Below are positions 1 to 9,088 of a stretch of DNA of 64,000 nucleotides, piece after piece. How positions within the stretch are numbered: the first letter of the stretch is position 1; every line of letters begins with the position of its first letter. Source of the stretch: Sphingobacterium prati (GTDB taxonomy: Bacteria; Bacteroidota; Bacteroidia; Sphingobacteriales; Sphingobacteriaceae); assembly GCF_013167215.1 (NCBI RefSeq), contig NZ_JABJWY010000038.1, positions 799,700 through 863,699 on the forward strand. Direction: 5' to 3'. The notes below the pieces were generated by a model. It searched no databases. It was not told where the DNA came from and worked only from the letters and a program-made list of their open reading frames with translations. Made by a program: the position numbers and the translations under genes.

Positions 1-33
1 CGAAGGTCACTAGTTCGAGTCTGGTCCCCGCTA
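1..33 (+). tRNA. 3' part of a tRNA (cut by window edge)
   Basis: Bases 4-8 fit a five-base variable loop. Bases 9-13 (ACTAG) pair with 21-25 (CTGGT) around the seven-base loop TTCGAGT, a normal T-arm. Bases 26-32 (CCCCGCT) are the 3' acceptor strand and A33 the discriminator. The next bases are CTA, so CCA is not encoded and must be added by the CCA-adding enzyme (found at 56142). The anticodon lies outside the window, so the isotype cannot be read. Confidence 0.85.
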
Positions 34-42
34 CTAAAAGAG

Positions 43-77
43 AAAGCCGAGGTGAAAACCTTGGCTTTTTTGTTTTT
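43..77 (+). terminator. Intrinsic terminator after the tRNA
   Basis: A 10-bp stem (43-52 with 59-68, one G-T pair) with a six-base loop is followed by a T-rich run. It lies ten bases after the tRNA end and should stop tRNA transcription before the SusC gene. Confidence 0.8.
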
Positions 78-326
78 ATACTCCTCCAACTGTAAAAGTT
101 CTTTTCAGATAAAAAACGAAATAGATAGTATAGCATTTCTTATCAACTCAAAATAAGAATCGCCCCACTGCAATATAAATTTTTCAGAACTGTCTTGAGA
201 TGAAAGATTTTTGTTGCAACTGTGTGTTTATGCAATCGTTTGTTCAAATGGCGCAATCGATTTCGTTGTCCTCAAATTTTGATATACTCATATCTTCTTC
301 TAGTTTTAGCATCATGTACCTAAATT

Positions 327-346
327 TTGATTAGTACGCTAATCAA
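327..346. promoter_or_regulatory. 8-bp inverted repeat upstream of susC
   Basis: TTGATTAG and CTAATCAA are perfect inverted arms around TACG, 28 bases before the ATG at 374. It could be an operator or a leader hairpin. No clear TAnnTTTG promoter was found in 78-373, and no other gene is visible there. Confidence 0.4.
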
Positions 347-373
347 TTTTTAAACTCTAACTATCAAAATATT

Positions 374-3358
374 ATGATTTCAAAGATTCTTGGCAATCAC
401 AAGTTGAGTCTGTTATCATTAGCTCTACTTATTGCAAGTAACTCGGCTGATGCTAATAGCTTTAAATTTCCAGATCACACCGTTTTGTTGAATAACGCGT
501 TTTTTCAACAGAAGGTGAGTGGAAAAGTGCAATCGGCAGAAGGGCCGTTAACGGGGGCGACAATTAATGTCAAAGGTACTTCAAGATCTACATCTGCGGG
601 AGCGGATGGTAGTTTTAGCATAGAAGCTAAAAATGGGGATGTTTTGGTAATCAATAGTATTGGTTACAAAACGAAGGAAGTTACAGTAGCAGGTTCTGTT
701 GTCAATATTACTCTTGAGACCAACGATGAATCACTAGAAGAAGTCGTGGTAACAGGTTATTCGCGTCAAAAGAAAACTGAAGTTTCAGCTTCGGTAGTTT
801 CTATTGATCAAAAAACATTAAAAGATGTTAAATCGCCTAATGTGTCTACTTTATTGCAAAGTAAAATTGCGGGCGTAGATGTTGTTTCTGGCTCAGGAAG
901 ACCTGGATCAAATGCAAACATCCGTGTTAGAGGAAGGAATTCCATCAATTCCAATATCAGCCCGTTGTGGGTTGTGGATGGTGTAATCATGCACGGTACA
1001 CCGAATATAAATCCAAATGATATTGAAACAGTATCAGTTCTTAAAGATGCTGCTGCAACGACACAATACGGTTCCAGAGGAGCTAGTGGGGTTATCGTTG
1101 TCACGACAAAACGGGCATTGAAGCCTGGAGAGCATTTATTTTCTTTCAATTTATCTTCGGGAATTTCAAAATTTAATCCAGGTAAATTTAAAGTAATGGA
1201 TTCCCAGCAAATGTGGGATCTATATCAGTCTTTCAATAATCAAAATGCAATCCCTAATAGTATAAACTCAGATGTTTTGAATACGGATTTTGATTGGCTG
1301 GAAAATGGTACTCAAAATGGCGGAATTAACGACTTCAGTGCAAACTATCTTGGTAAGACTGAAGAAACATCTATTTATGCGAGCGGCAATTATTATGATG
1401 AAAAGGGATCTGTAAAAGGGTATGATTATAATAGACTTACGGGAAGACTAAATATTGAGCATAAGCTAACAAAGAATCTTACATTTAAACCAAAGATTAA
1501 CGCATCCTATACAAGTTATGAGGATCGTCAGCACTCGTTGTATGACATGTACCTTAATATGCCTTGGGATACACCTTTTTATAGCGATGGCTCCTTGAAA
1601 AATACAAAGGTTGATGATGTACTTTGGTACGGTAGGGATAATAATAATTACCTATATGATCTTCAATACAATTATGGAGAAGGCCAAACATTTGATGTGC
1701 AATCCAATTTGGATTTTTCATTAAAAATTTCGGATAGATTTACATTTGAATCTATGAATAGTTTGACATATTATAATCAAACTACCATGTCATATACTGA
1801 TCCAAAATCAAATTCGGGACTAGAAAATAAAGGTTCTGTATCTCAATTTTCAGATAAACGTATTACTCGCTTTTTTAATCAAATGTTGAAGTATAATGAA
1901 CGCTTTGGTAAACACGAAGTCTCTGCATTAGCTGCATATGAATATTCGGACTATGTATATACGAGTGTAGGTGCGGCGGGTAAGGGTATATCTGGAGGAT
2001 CCCAAATAGTTGATAATGCAGCTAACTTTTTATCTCAATCTGGTACAAAAAATGATTATGCATTTCAATCAGGTCTTATCCAATTAAATTATAAATATGA
2101 CGAACGTTATAATTTTCAAGGATCTTATCGTATAGATGGAGCATCCCGTTTTGGCGCAAATAATCGCTATGGTGGTTTCTTTGCTTTGAGTGGAGCTTGG
2201 AATATTTATAAAGAGGATTTCTTTAACGTAGATCAGATTAATCTCTTACGATTGAGAGCTTCTTATGGTGAAGTTGGTAATACGCCTACTTCTCTCTATG
2301 CTTCATATTCGCTTTATGGGTTAAATGGACAGTATAATGGTGAGCCTGCTGCCATCCCTAGTCAATACAATAACAAAAATGTTAGTTGGGAGAAATCTAG
2401 AGATGTCAATTTAGGATTGGAATTAGGACTATTTAATCGAATAGACTTAACTGTAGATGCATATAATAAAAATACCGATGGTCTCCTCTCTTATGTTAGA
2501 TTCCCTGCTACAGCTGGATGGGATGGTTATTGGTACAATATCGGATCTATCAATAACAAAGGTCTTGAGTTAGCGATTAATGCACGAGTACTGGATCCAG
2601 AGAGTCCATTGCAATGGAACGTGGGAGCTAATTGGGCAACCAATAAAAATAGAGTAAAAAGCCTTAAAGATGGTATTGATGTGCCTGCCGGTAACAAGCG
2701 CTATTCAGAAGGTCGGGATATAGACTCATGGTATATGCGTAAATGGACCGGTGTTAGTGAAGAAAATGGTGCTCCTTTATGGGAAGTTGTAGATGCCGAA
2801 ACTGGCGCAGTTTCCACTACGTCGAACTACAATAAAGCAACGCTACAATTTGTCGGCACTTCTACCCCTAAATATCAAGGCGGTATAAACACAAGCTTTT
2901 TGTATAAAGGGATTTCCTTGACTGCTACATTTTCTTATTTACATGGGGCATATACTTACAATATGGGTCGAGAGTTATTTGATTCGGATGGCGCTTATCC
3001 TTCATATAATCAGATGGTCTTATCAGACGACTGGTCAAGGTGGTCGCCAACTAATACAATTGCTACACATCCGGTGGCTTCCTATAATAATAATAGCGGT
3101 TCCAATAAAACGTCTTCGAGATATTTGGAAGATGCATCCTTTTTTAGGTTGAGAAATGTAACGTTGGCTTATGATTTCAAGCCGCAATTATTAAGCAAAC
3201 TGAAGTTGAAGAGTGTAAACGTTTTTGTAGCAGCGGACAATTTGTGGTTATCTACAAAGTTTACAGGACTTGATCCTGAAGCAGCTTTATTTGGTGATGC
3301 AACTTCACAATATCCATCGCCTAAACGTGTAATAGCTGGTGTTAACTTTACATTCTAA
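374..3358 (+). CDS. SusC/RagA-type TonB-dependent outer-membrane transporter (pair 1)
   Basis: This 994-aa protein should form a TonB-powered outer-membrane beta-barrel that imports a substrate delivered by the SusD lipoprotein encoded next. It begins with a signal peptide of about 27 residues. A carboxypeptidase-regulatory-like domain follows at roughly 48-115 (VSGKVQ ... GYKTKEVTV). Then come the family signature EEVVVTGYSR, a plug with RVRGRNSIN, VVDGV and LKDAAATTQYGSRGASGV, and a barrel ending in aromatic FTF, as expected for barrel insertion. There is no STN domain, so no FecR-type signalling is expected. The substrate cannot be told from sequence. The SusD gene starts 10 bases after the stop. 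Confidence 0.95.
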   Translation: MISKILGNHKLSLLSLALLIASNSADANSFKFPDHTVLLNNAFFQQKVSGKVQSAEGPLTGATINVKGTSRSTSAGADGSFSIEAKNGDVLVINSIGYKTKEVTVAGSVVNITLETNDESLEEVVVTGYSRQKKTEVSASVVSIDQKTLKDVKSPNVSTLLQSKIAGVDVVSGSGRPGSNANIRVRGRNSINSNISPLWVVDGVIMHGTPNINPNDIETVSVLKDAAATTQYGSRGASGVIVVTTKRALKPGEHLFSFNLSSGISKFNPGKFKVMDSQQMWDLYQSFNNQNAIPNSINSDVLNTDFDWLENGTQNGGINDFSANYLGKTEETSIYASGNYYDEKGSVKGYDYNRLTGRLNIEHKLTKNLTFKPKINASYTSYEDRQHSLYDMYLNMPWDTPFYSDGSLKNTKVDDVLWYGRDNNNYLYDLQYNYGEGQTFDVQSNLDFSLKISDRFTFESMNSLTYYNQTTMSYTDPKSNSGLENKGSVSQFSDKRITRFFNQMLKYNERFGKHEVSALAAYEYSDYVYTSVGAAGKGISGGSQIVDNAANFLSQSGTKNDYAFQSGLIQLNYKYDERYNFQGSYRIDGASRFGANNRYGGFFALSGAWNIYKEDFFNVDQINLLRLRASYGEVGNTPTSLYASYSLYGLNGQYNGEPAAIPSQYNNKNVSWEKSRDVNLGLELGLFNRIDLTVDAYNKNTDGLLSYVRFPATAGWDGYWYNIGSINNKGLELAINARVLDPESPLQWNVGANWATNKNRVKSLKDGIDVPAGNKRYSEGRDIDSWYMRKWTGVSEENGAPLWEVVDAETGAVSTTSNYNKATLQFVGTSTPKYQGGINTSFLYKGISLTATFSYLHGAYTYNMGRELFDSDGAYPSYNQMVLSDDWSRWSPTNTIATHPVASYNNNSGSNKTSSRYLEDASFFRLRNVTLAYDFKPQLLSKLKLKSVNVFVAADNLWLSTKFTGLDPEAALFGDATSQYPSPKRVIAGVNFTF

Positions 3359-3368
3359 ATTAAATCAC

Positions 3369-5003
3369 ATGAAAAACAAACTTTTATATTCATCAATTAT
3401 ATTTTTTTTATTGAGTTCATGCTCACTTAACAAGGAGCCCTATACTGACTTGACAAACGAGTCAATAGAAAATACAGAAGGTGCGATCGATGCCTTGAAT
3501 TTGGGGAATTACCATACTTTAAAGAGCTGGGTGGAAAATTGGCATCGTGTTACTGAATATCCTACAGATGAAGTTGCATTGAGCGGTACTACTACTGATG
3601 CCTTTTTCTATAATTACAATTACAACCGGATCGTTAATAATGGTCGGGTAAATAGTTACTGGGAGAATTCATATAAAATTATTGCTGGAACGAATAATAT
3701 TTTAGGGCAAATAGAAGAAGGAAGCTCGGATAAAAATGATCAGATTATCGCTGAAAATCTTTATTTAAGAAGTTTAATGTATTTCTATCTGACGAATGTT
3801 TTTGGCCGTCCGTATAATCAAAATCCTGATGCTAATTTGGCGGTTCCACTTAAACTTAATGCAGATCCTTTCGAAGTATTGCCGCGCAATACTGTTAAAG
3901 AAGTGTATCAGCAAATTGTTTCTGATCTGCTGAAAGCAGAAACTCTTTTTAAATCTTATAAAGGAAATATATATGCGAGTTTATATTCTACTCAAGCTTT
4001 ATTGGCACGGGTATATTTATTTATGGGAGAAAACGATAAAGCCGCAAATTACGCTGATAAGGTAATTAATTCTGGCAAATTTACACTGTTGTCAAGAGAA
4101 AAGTATACAGATATAGCAAAGGCAGCTCCCGAAAATAATTCAGAGACTATTTTTGCTATCAAGTTTCTTAAAGACGTTGATTATACCGACAATGGCTGGT
4201 ATACAATTGGTTCCATGTATGCAACGATAAATGGTGCAGGATGGGGCGAAATGTATGCTTCGAGATCCTATTTGGAAGAAGTGCGTAAATATCCTGAAGA
4301 TATTCGTTATAGTTTTGTTGAACCAGTAGTGGCTAAGGCAAATGAATTGCATGCTTATTATGTTGATGATAATTATAAATATAATAGCGTAATTGTACAG
4401 CAGAATGGTTCGGATTATACCTATATGGCTGGTGATAATAAAACAACTTTAATCAAAGAGTCTAACGGAGCGGGGGCATTTCAATATTATATCGAAATCG
4501 GAAATAAAAAGAGGTCGGTATTGATTGACAAGAAATTGGAAGATCGAAATGGTTATTTGAAATATTTTATTCTTAAATGTTCTGGACAGGAAGGACAAGG
4601 TCACCTTTGGTCTCCAGTGATATCCCGGCTAGCAGAAATATATTTGATTCGTGCAGAAGCTAACGCGAAACTGGGACGTACTCAACAATCGTTAGACGAT
4701 GTAAATGTCATTCGAAAAAGAGCGGGAATTCCGAATGCAGGATTATGGACCACAGCGAATATTGGTACGAAAACCGCTCTTGATATCGTATTGTCAGAAC
4801 GTAAGCTTGAACTAGCTTGGGAAGGGCACCGTAAGTTTGATGTGTTCAGGAATGGATTTACTTTAGATCGAAAATATCCAGGAACACATATCGCAAATTC
4901 AAATTCTTTCTTGACAGTAGATGCCAAATCAAACGAAATCATTGATTATATACCAGAACAGCAGATCACATTAACACATGGTATTTTGAAGCAAAATCCG
5001 TAA
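3369..5003 (+). CDS. SusD/RagB-type surface lipoprotein (pair 1)
   Basis: A 544-aa substrate-binding lipoprotein that caps the SusC barrel at 374. The ATG at 3369 is chosen over an in-frame upstream start because it gives a clean lipoprotein signal, MKNKLLYSSIIFFLLSSCS, with the lipid-bearing Cys in SSCS. Family features include the TPR-like N-terminal region (YLRSLMYFYLTNVFGRPY) and the C-terminal RAEANAKLGR, VNVIRKRAG and ERKLELAWEGHRKFD segments. It is co-transcribed with susC and ends at a strong terminator. The ligand is unknown. Confidence 0.93.
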   Translation: MKNKLLYSSIIFFLLSSCSLNKEPYTDLTNESIENTEGAIDALNLGNYHTLKSWVENWHRVTEYPTDEVALSGTTTDAFFYNYNYNRIVNNGRVNSYWENSYKIIAGTNNILGQIEEGSSDKNDQIIAENLYLRSLMYFYLTNVFGRPYNQNPDANLAVPLKLNADPFEVLPRNTVKEVYQQIVSDLLKAETLFKSYKGNIYASLYSTQALLARVYLFMGENDKAANYADKVINSGKFTLLSREKYTDIAKAAPENNSETIFAIKFLKDVDYTDNGWYTIGSMYATINGAGWGEMYASRSYLEEVRKYPEDIRYSFVEPVVAKANELHAYYVDDNYKYNSVIVQQNGSDYTYMAGDNKTTLIKESNGAGAFQYYIEIGNKKRSVLIDKKLEDRNGYLKYFILKCSGQEGQGHLWSPVISRLAEIYLIRAEANAKLGRTQQSLDDVNVIRKRAGIPNAGLWTTANIGTKTALDIVLSERKLELAWEGHRKFDVFRNGFTLDRKYPGTHIANSNSFLTVDAKSNEIIDYIPEQQITLTHGILKQNP

Positions 5004-5021
5004 TTATATTTGCGATAACAT

Positions 5022-5060
5022 AAAAATGGCTTTACTTCACGGTAAAGCCATTTTTGTTTT
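5022..5060 (+). terminator. Intrinsic terminator after SusC/SusD pair 1
   Basis: A perfect 14-bp stem (5022-5035 with 5042-5055) has a six-base loop and runs into a T-rich tract, 18 bases after the SusD stop. It separates the transport operon from der. Confidence 0.9.
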
Positions 5061-5088
5061 TGTGTCGCTATAATCCCTTTTGAATCCG

Positions 5089-5096
5089 TATCTTTG
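5089..5096 (+). promoter_or_regulatory. Bacteroidota -7 element (TATCTTTG) before der
   Basis: TATCTTTG matches the TAnnTTTG -7 consensus of the Bacteroidota primary sigma factor exactly. It lies just after the preceding terminator, 78 bases before the der ATG. The nearest TTTG is 26 bases upstream, longer than the usual spacer, so the -33 element is not clear. Confidence 0.55.
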
Positions 5097-5166
5097 TACC
5101 CTTAACTATAATTTTAGCATAAAAGTGCCTCCTGCTGTGATAGTGGGGGGATCAAATAAAATAAAT

Positions 5167-6468
5167 ATGGCAAATATTGTTGCAATTGTTGGTCGTCCAA
5201 ATGTTGGTAAATCTACCTTATTCAATCGTCTTACCGAAAGTAGAAAAGCGATTGTTGATGACTTTAGCGGAGTGACGCGCGACCGTCATTATGAGACAGC
5301 CGAGTGGATCGGAAAGAAATTTACAGTCATTGATACAGGAGGCTTTGTGCATGGCTCGGATGACGTCTTCGAAGAAGCAATCCGTGATCAGGTGTATATC
5401 GCTATTGAAGAAGCATCCGTTGTGATATTCATGGTGGATGTTACAACCGGAATAACTGATTTAGATGATGAAATTGCTGATATCCTCCGAAGAAGTTCAA
5501 AACCTGTATATGTGGTGGCCAATAAAGTCGATCACGCAAAATTGCATCATGATTCGGCCGAATTTTATGCCTTTGGTTTAGGCGAAGTGTTTAATATTTC
5601 TTCTGCTACGGGTTCGGGTACCGGAGAATTATTGGATGCTGTTGTATCCCATTTTGAAGAAGAGCAGGAAGAAGATGAAGCCCTGCCTAAATATACCATT
5701 GTTGGCCGACCAAATGTGGGTAAATCCTCGCTTACAAATGCATTGATCGGTAAAGACCGTAATATTGTAACGCCTATGGCGGGTACGACACGGGATTCTA
5801 TCCGTATTCATTATAATCAATATGGACATAATTTCCTGTTGATTGATACCGCTGGTCTTCGTCGTAAATCAAAAGTAAATGAAGATATTGAATTCTATTC
5901 GGTTATGCGTACCATCAAAGCCCTAGAGGATTCTGATGTGACGATTTTGATGCTGGATGCGCAGGATGGCCTAGAGGCTCAAGATGTGAATATCTTCAAC
6001 TTGGCGGAGAAGAACCGTAAAGGTATTGTGATCGTGGTTAACAAATGGGATTTGATCGAGAAGGATAATAAGACCATGAAAGCCTTCGAAGATCGTATCA
6101 GGGAGAAAATTGCCCCATTCACGGATGTGCCGATTATCTTTACCTCTGTAACCGAAAAGCAGCGTGTTCTCAAAGTATTGGAAACGGCTGATAAGGTTTA
6201 CGCCAACAGAACAAAAAAGATCCCGACGTCAAAGCTGAATGAAGTGATGTTGAATATTATCGAGAGTTATCCGCCACCATCCTTAAAAGGAAAGTATATC
6301 AAAATCAAATATGTGACGCAATTACCGGGAAGAACACCAATGTTTGCCTTCTTCTGTAATTTGCCACAATACATCAAAGATCCTTATAAACGCTTTATTG
6401 AAAATAAACTGCGCGAGCACTTTGACTTTACAGGCGTGCCTATTCAAATATACTTCAGACAAAAATAG
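5167..6468 (+). CDS. der: Ribosome biogenesis GTPase Der (EngA)
   Basis: This 433-aa double GTPase takes part in late assembly of the 50S ribosomal subunit. Domain 1 has the P-loop GRPNVGKSTL, the DTGG switch and NKVD. Domain 2, after an acidic linker (EEEQEEDEA), has GRPNVGKSSL, DTAGL and NKWD. A C-terminal KH-like domain follows. The ATG at 5167 places the P-loop at residues 8-15, as usual in the family. An in-frame upstream extension would begin before the likely transcription start and is not supported. Length matches typical Der. cysS follows 21 bases after the stop, probably in the same transcript. Confidence 0.97.
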   Translation: MANIVAIVGRPNVGKSTLFNRLTESRKAIVDDFSGVTRDRHYETAEWIGKKFTVIDTGGFVHGSDDVFEEAIRDQVYIAIEEASVVIFMVDVTTGITDLDDEIADILRRSSKPVYVVANKVDHAKLHHDSAEFYAFGLGEVFNISSATGSGTGELLDAVVSHFEEEQEEDEALPKYTIVGRPNVGKSSLTNALIGKDRNIVTPMAGTTRDSIRIHYNQYGHNFLLIDTAGLRRKSKVNEDIEFYSVMRTIKALEDSDVTILMLDAQDGLEAQDVNIFNLAEKNRKGIVIVVNKWDLIEKDNKTMKAFEDRIREKIAPFTDVPIIFTSVTEKQRVLKVLETADKVYANRTKKIPTSKLNEVMLNIIESYPPPSLKGKYIKIKYVTQLPGRTPMFAFFCNLPQYIKDPYKRFIENKLREHFDFTGVPIQIYFRQK

Positions 6469-6489
6469 ATTTCCAAGCAGAGAACAAAC

Positions 6490-7956
6490 ATGGACCATAA
6501 TCTCTTTTTATACAATACGCTTTCGCGAACAAAGGAAAAATTCGACCCTATACATCCCAATCTTGTTGGGATGTATGTATGTGGGCCTACTGTCTACAGT
6601 GACGTACACTTGGGCAATTGTCGAACTTTCGTTTCTTTTGATTTGATTTTTAGATATCTACGCCATTTGGGGTATAAAGTACGTTATGTACGGAATATTA
6701 CAGATGCCGGGCATTTGGAGGGCGACCGTGATGAAGGAGATGATAAATTTGCAAAAAAGGCTAAATTGGAACAATTGGAGCCCATGGAAATTGTACAGAA
6801 ATATACCATTGGTTTTCACGATGTGTTGCGCCTGTTCAATACCTTACCGCCGAGCATCGAGCCTACGGCAACAGGTCATATTTGCGAACAGATCGAAATG
6901 ATCGAACAGATCATAGCCAATGGTTATGCTTACGAGACAAACGGCACGGTCTATTTTGACGTTGAAAAATACGTGCAGCAGTATGATTACACTGTATTGA
7001 CCAATCGTAAATTGGAAGATATGTTGAATAATACCCGTGAGTTGAGCGGTCAGGATGAAAAAAAAGGACGTTTGGATTTTGCACTGTGGATCAAAGCCAA
7101 ACCCGAAACAATTATGCGCTGGCCAGCACCTTGGAGTGTAGGGTTCCCAGGATGGCATATCGAATGTTCGGCAATGAGCAGAAAATATTTGGGTGATCAA
7201 TTTGATATTCACGGCGGTGGGATGGATTTGGCGGCTACACACCATACCAACGAAATTGCGCAGTCCGAGGCATGTAACCATACCGCGCCGGCCAAATATT
7301 GGATGCATACCAATATGTTGACCGTAAATGGTGCTCGTATGTCAAAATCTGCTGGCAATGGCTTTTTGCCGGGCGAACTGTTCACCGGTAACCATCCCTT
7401 ACTAAATAGGGGATATTCACCGATGGCTGTTCGTTTCTTTATGCTGCAGGCACATTATCGAAGCACATTGGATTTTTCCAATGAAGCCCTTGATGCTGCG
7501 GATAAAGGATATAAACGCTTGATGAGCGCTATTGGACTGTTGGATAAACTAAAGGTTTCAAAGGCTGCTGATTCATTCAATCTGGCTGAAATTCGCAATA
7601 AATGTTATGCCGCCATGGATGATGATTTCAATAGCCCTGTACTTATTGCTGAACTGTTTGAGCTGGTTCGGATCATTAATTCCATCTATGACGGCAAAGC
7701 AAAGGTGTCCGAAGAAGGACTGGAAAATCTAAAAGTTTTCATGAAAGAATTTGTCGAAGACATCCTTGGACTGCGAAATGATCAAGCTTCCGGAACAGAT
7801 GATATTGATGATGTCATGAATTTAGTGATCAGATTACGTAACGAAGCTAAGGCAAATAAAGATTTTGTCACTTCGGATCGTATCCGTGATGAGCTCAATG
7901 CAATTGGTATCCAGCTGAAAGATAGTAAAGAAGGAACACTTTGGAATAAGATTTGA
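6490..7956 (+). CDS. cysS: Cysteinyl-tRNA synthetase
   Basis: A 488-aa class I aminoacyl-tRNA synthetase that charges tRNA-Cys. The catalytic core shows the zinc/cysteine-binding CGPTVY, the HIGH-like HLGN, GWHIECSAMS with HHTNE supplying further zinc ligands, and the KMSKS-like RMSKSAGN. The C-terminal helical DALR-type domain and the tail with TSDRIRDEL are present. Length is normal. It follows der closely and probably shares its transcript. Confidence 0.97.
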   Translation: MDHNLFLYNTLSRTKEKFDPIHPNLVGMYVCGPTVYSDVHLGNCRTFVSFDLIFRYLRHLGYKVRYVRNITDAGHLEGDRDEGDDKFAKKAKLEQLEPMEIVQKYTIGFHDVLRLFNTLPPSIEPTATGHICEQIEMIEQIIANGYAYETNGTVYFDVEKYVQQYDYTVLTNRKLEDMLNNTRELSGQDEKKGRLDFALWIKAKPETIMRWPAPWSVGFPGWHIECSAMSRKYLGDQFDIHGGGMDLAATHHTNEIAQSEACNHTAPAKYWMHTNMLTVNGARMSKSAGNGFLPGELFTGNHPLLNRGYSPMAVRFFMLQAHYRSTLDFSNEALDAADKGYKRLMSAIGLLDKLKVSKAADSFNLAEIRNKCYAAMDDDFNSPVLIAELFELVRIINSIYDGKAKVSEEGLENLKVFMKEFVEDILGLRNDQASGTDDIDDVMNLVIRLRNEAKANKDFVTSDRIRDELNAIGIQLKDSKEGTLWNKI

Positions 7957-8128
7957 TAGATAAAAAATCAAATTAAAAAAAGAGGAAAGAAAATGGAGTA
8001 TTCATCGTTTAAAAGTCTAAATACTGGTAAAATCAAAGAATATTTCCTTTCGCCTTTAAAAGAAAAACCGAGTGTAACGAGTTCATTTGAAACGATAAAA
8101 ATGAACTTTGATAAATAATCATTTGCAT

Positions 8129-9013
8129 ATGAATTTTTGGAACAGGTTATCCGTTGTAGCATTGTTGAGTACAATGGGTACGACATTGTACGCACAGATA
8201 CCCGAAAAAGTAGGAAGCTTATTACAGGCAGATAAAGACGCTGCGGCATTAGCGAAAGCTTCTACTCCGCATCAGGCGTTTTTATCTATTATCGACAAAG
8301 AATCCACATTTTATGTTCCTTCGCCGGTAAATGCATACAATTACCTCAATAATAGACCCAATATCCCAGATGTCCTAAATTGGCAGCCTACTTTTGCTCT
8401 TGTAGCCAAAAGCCTTGAGTTCGGTGTAACTTCTGGTTCTATGGACTTTCAGAAAGTCGGCGCCAGATTGCGTCACGGTGAGTACCTGACCGTTTGGAAA
8501 CGCAACAAGAAGGGGAAATGGCTGGTCGATATCCGTGCCGAAGTGGAAAACAACGGTAATGACGGTGTGTTTGATCTGGAATATATCGAGCCCACTGATT
8601 CCTGGTATCTGAAGCACCGCTCCAAGGTGCGGTTAAATCAGCGGGAAGATATTGTCTTTGAAACAGACAAACTGATGTCTACTGTCCTAAAAGCGGACAA
8701 TCCAACGGCATATAAGGAGTTTCTGAGTGAAGACGTACGTTTTCTATTTCCCTGGACCAGTCCATTAGAAGGAAAGGACAAAATGATGGCCTATTTGAAG
8801 AAACAACGTATGACTATTGAAACTGTCCCAGAAGAAGTAAAACGTTCGTATAGCGGAGATTTTGCCTATACAAAAGGAACCGCAACCGTACGGCAAAAGG
8901 ATAAAGTCGTTAAATATAATTATATCCGCGTATGGCAATTAAGCGAGTTGGCAAAAGATGATGTGAAGAAGGCCAATTGGAACATCCTAATAGAAATGAT
9001 GTTTGAGAAATAG
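8129..9013 (+). CDS. Secreted protein of unknown function, NTF2/SnoaL-like
   Basis: A 294-aa protein with a signal peptide, MNFWNRLSVVALLSTMGTTLYAQ, when started at the ATG at 8129; an upstream TTG start would spoil it. The mature part seems to hold two alpha+beta NTF2-like halves: QAFLSIIDKESTFYVPSP near the start, and FLSEDVRFLFPWTSPLEGKD in the second half followed by YTKGTATVRQKDKVVKYNYIRVW. That resembles DUF4440/SnoaL-type folds. No catalytic residues can be assigned. It stands alone between cysS and a convergent SurA-like gene. Confidence 0.7.
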   Translation: MNFWNRLSVVALLSTMGTTLYAQIPEKVGSLLQADKDAAALAKASTPHQAFLSIIDKESTFYVPSPVNAYNYLNNRPNIPDVLNWQPTFALVAKSLEFGVTSGSMDFQKVGARLRHGEYLTVWKRNKKGKWLVDIRAEVENNGNDGVFDLEYIEPTDSWYLKHRSKVRLNQREDIVFETDKLMSTVLKADNPTAYKEFLSEDVRFLFPWTSPLEGKDKMMAYLKKQRMTIETVPEEVKRSYSGDFAYTKGTATVRQKDKVVKYNYIRVWQLSELAKDDVKKANWNILIEMMFEK

Positions 9014-9027
9014 GTTATAGCATTTAT

Positions 9028-9074
9028 CATAAACAAAAAAAGACTTGAATATATCAAGTCTTTTTTTGTTTATG
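9028..9074. terminator. Bidirectional terminator, 21-bp perfect stem
   Basis: Bases 9028-9048 pair perfectly with 9054-9074 around a five-base loop (ATATA). A run of seven A on one arm and seven T on the other lets it serve both converging genes, at 8129 (+) and 9089 (-). Confidence 0.92.
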
Positions 9075-9088
9075 GTAAGAAGAAGTTC

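Noticed and set aside
6844..7308. 154-codon minus-strand ORF
   Set aside because: Antisense shadow of cysS, no family features.
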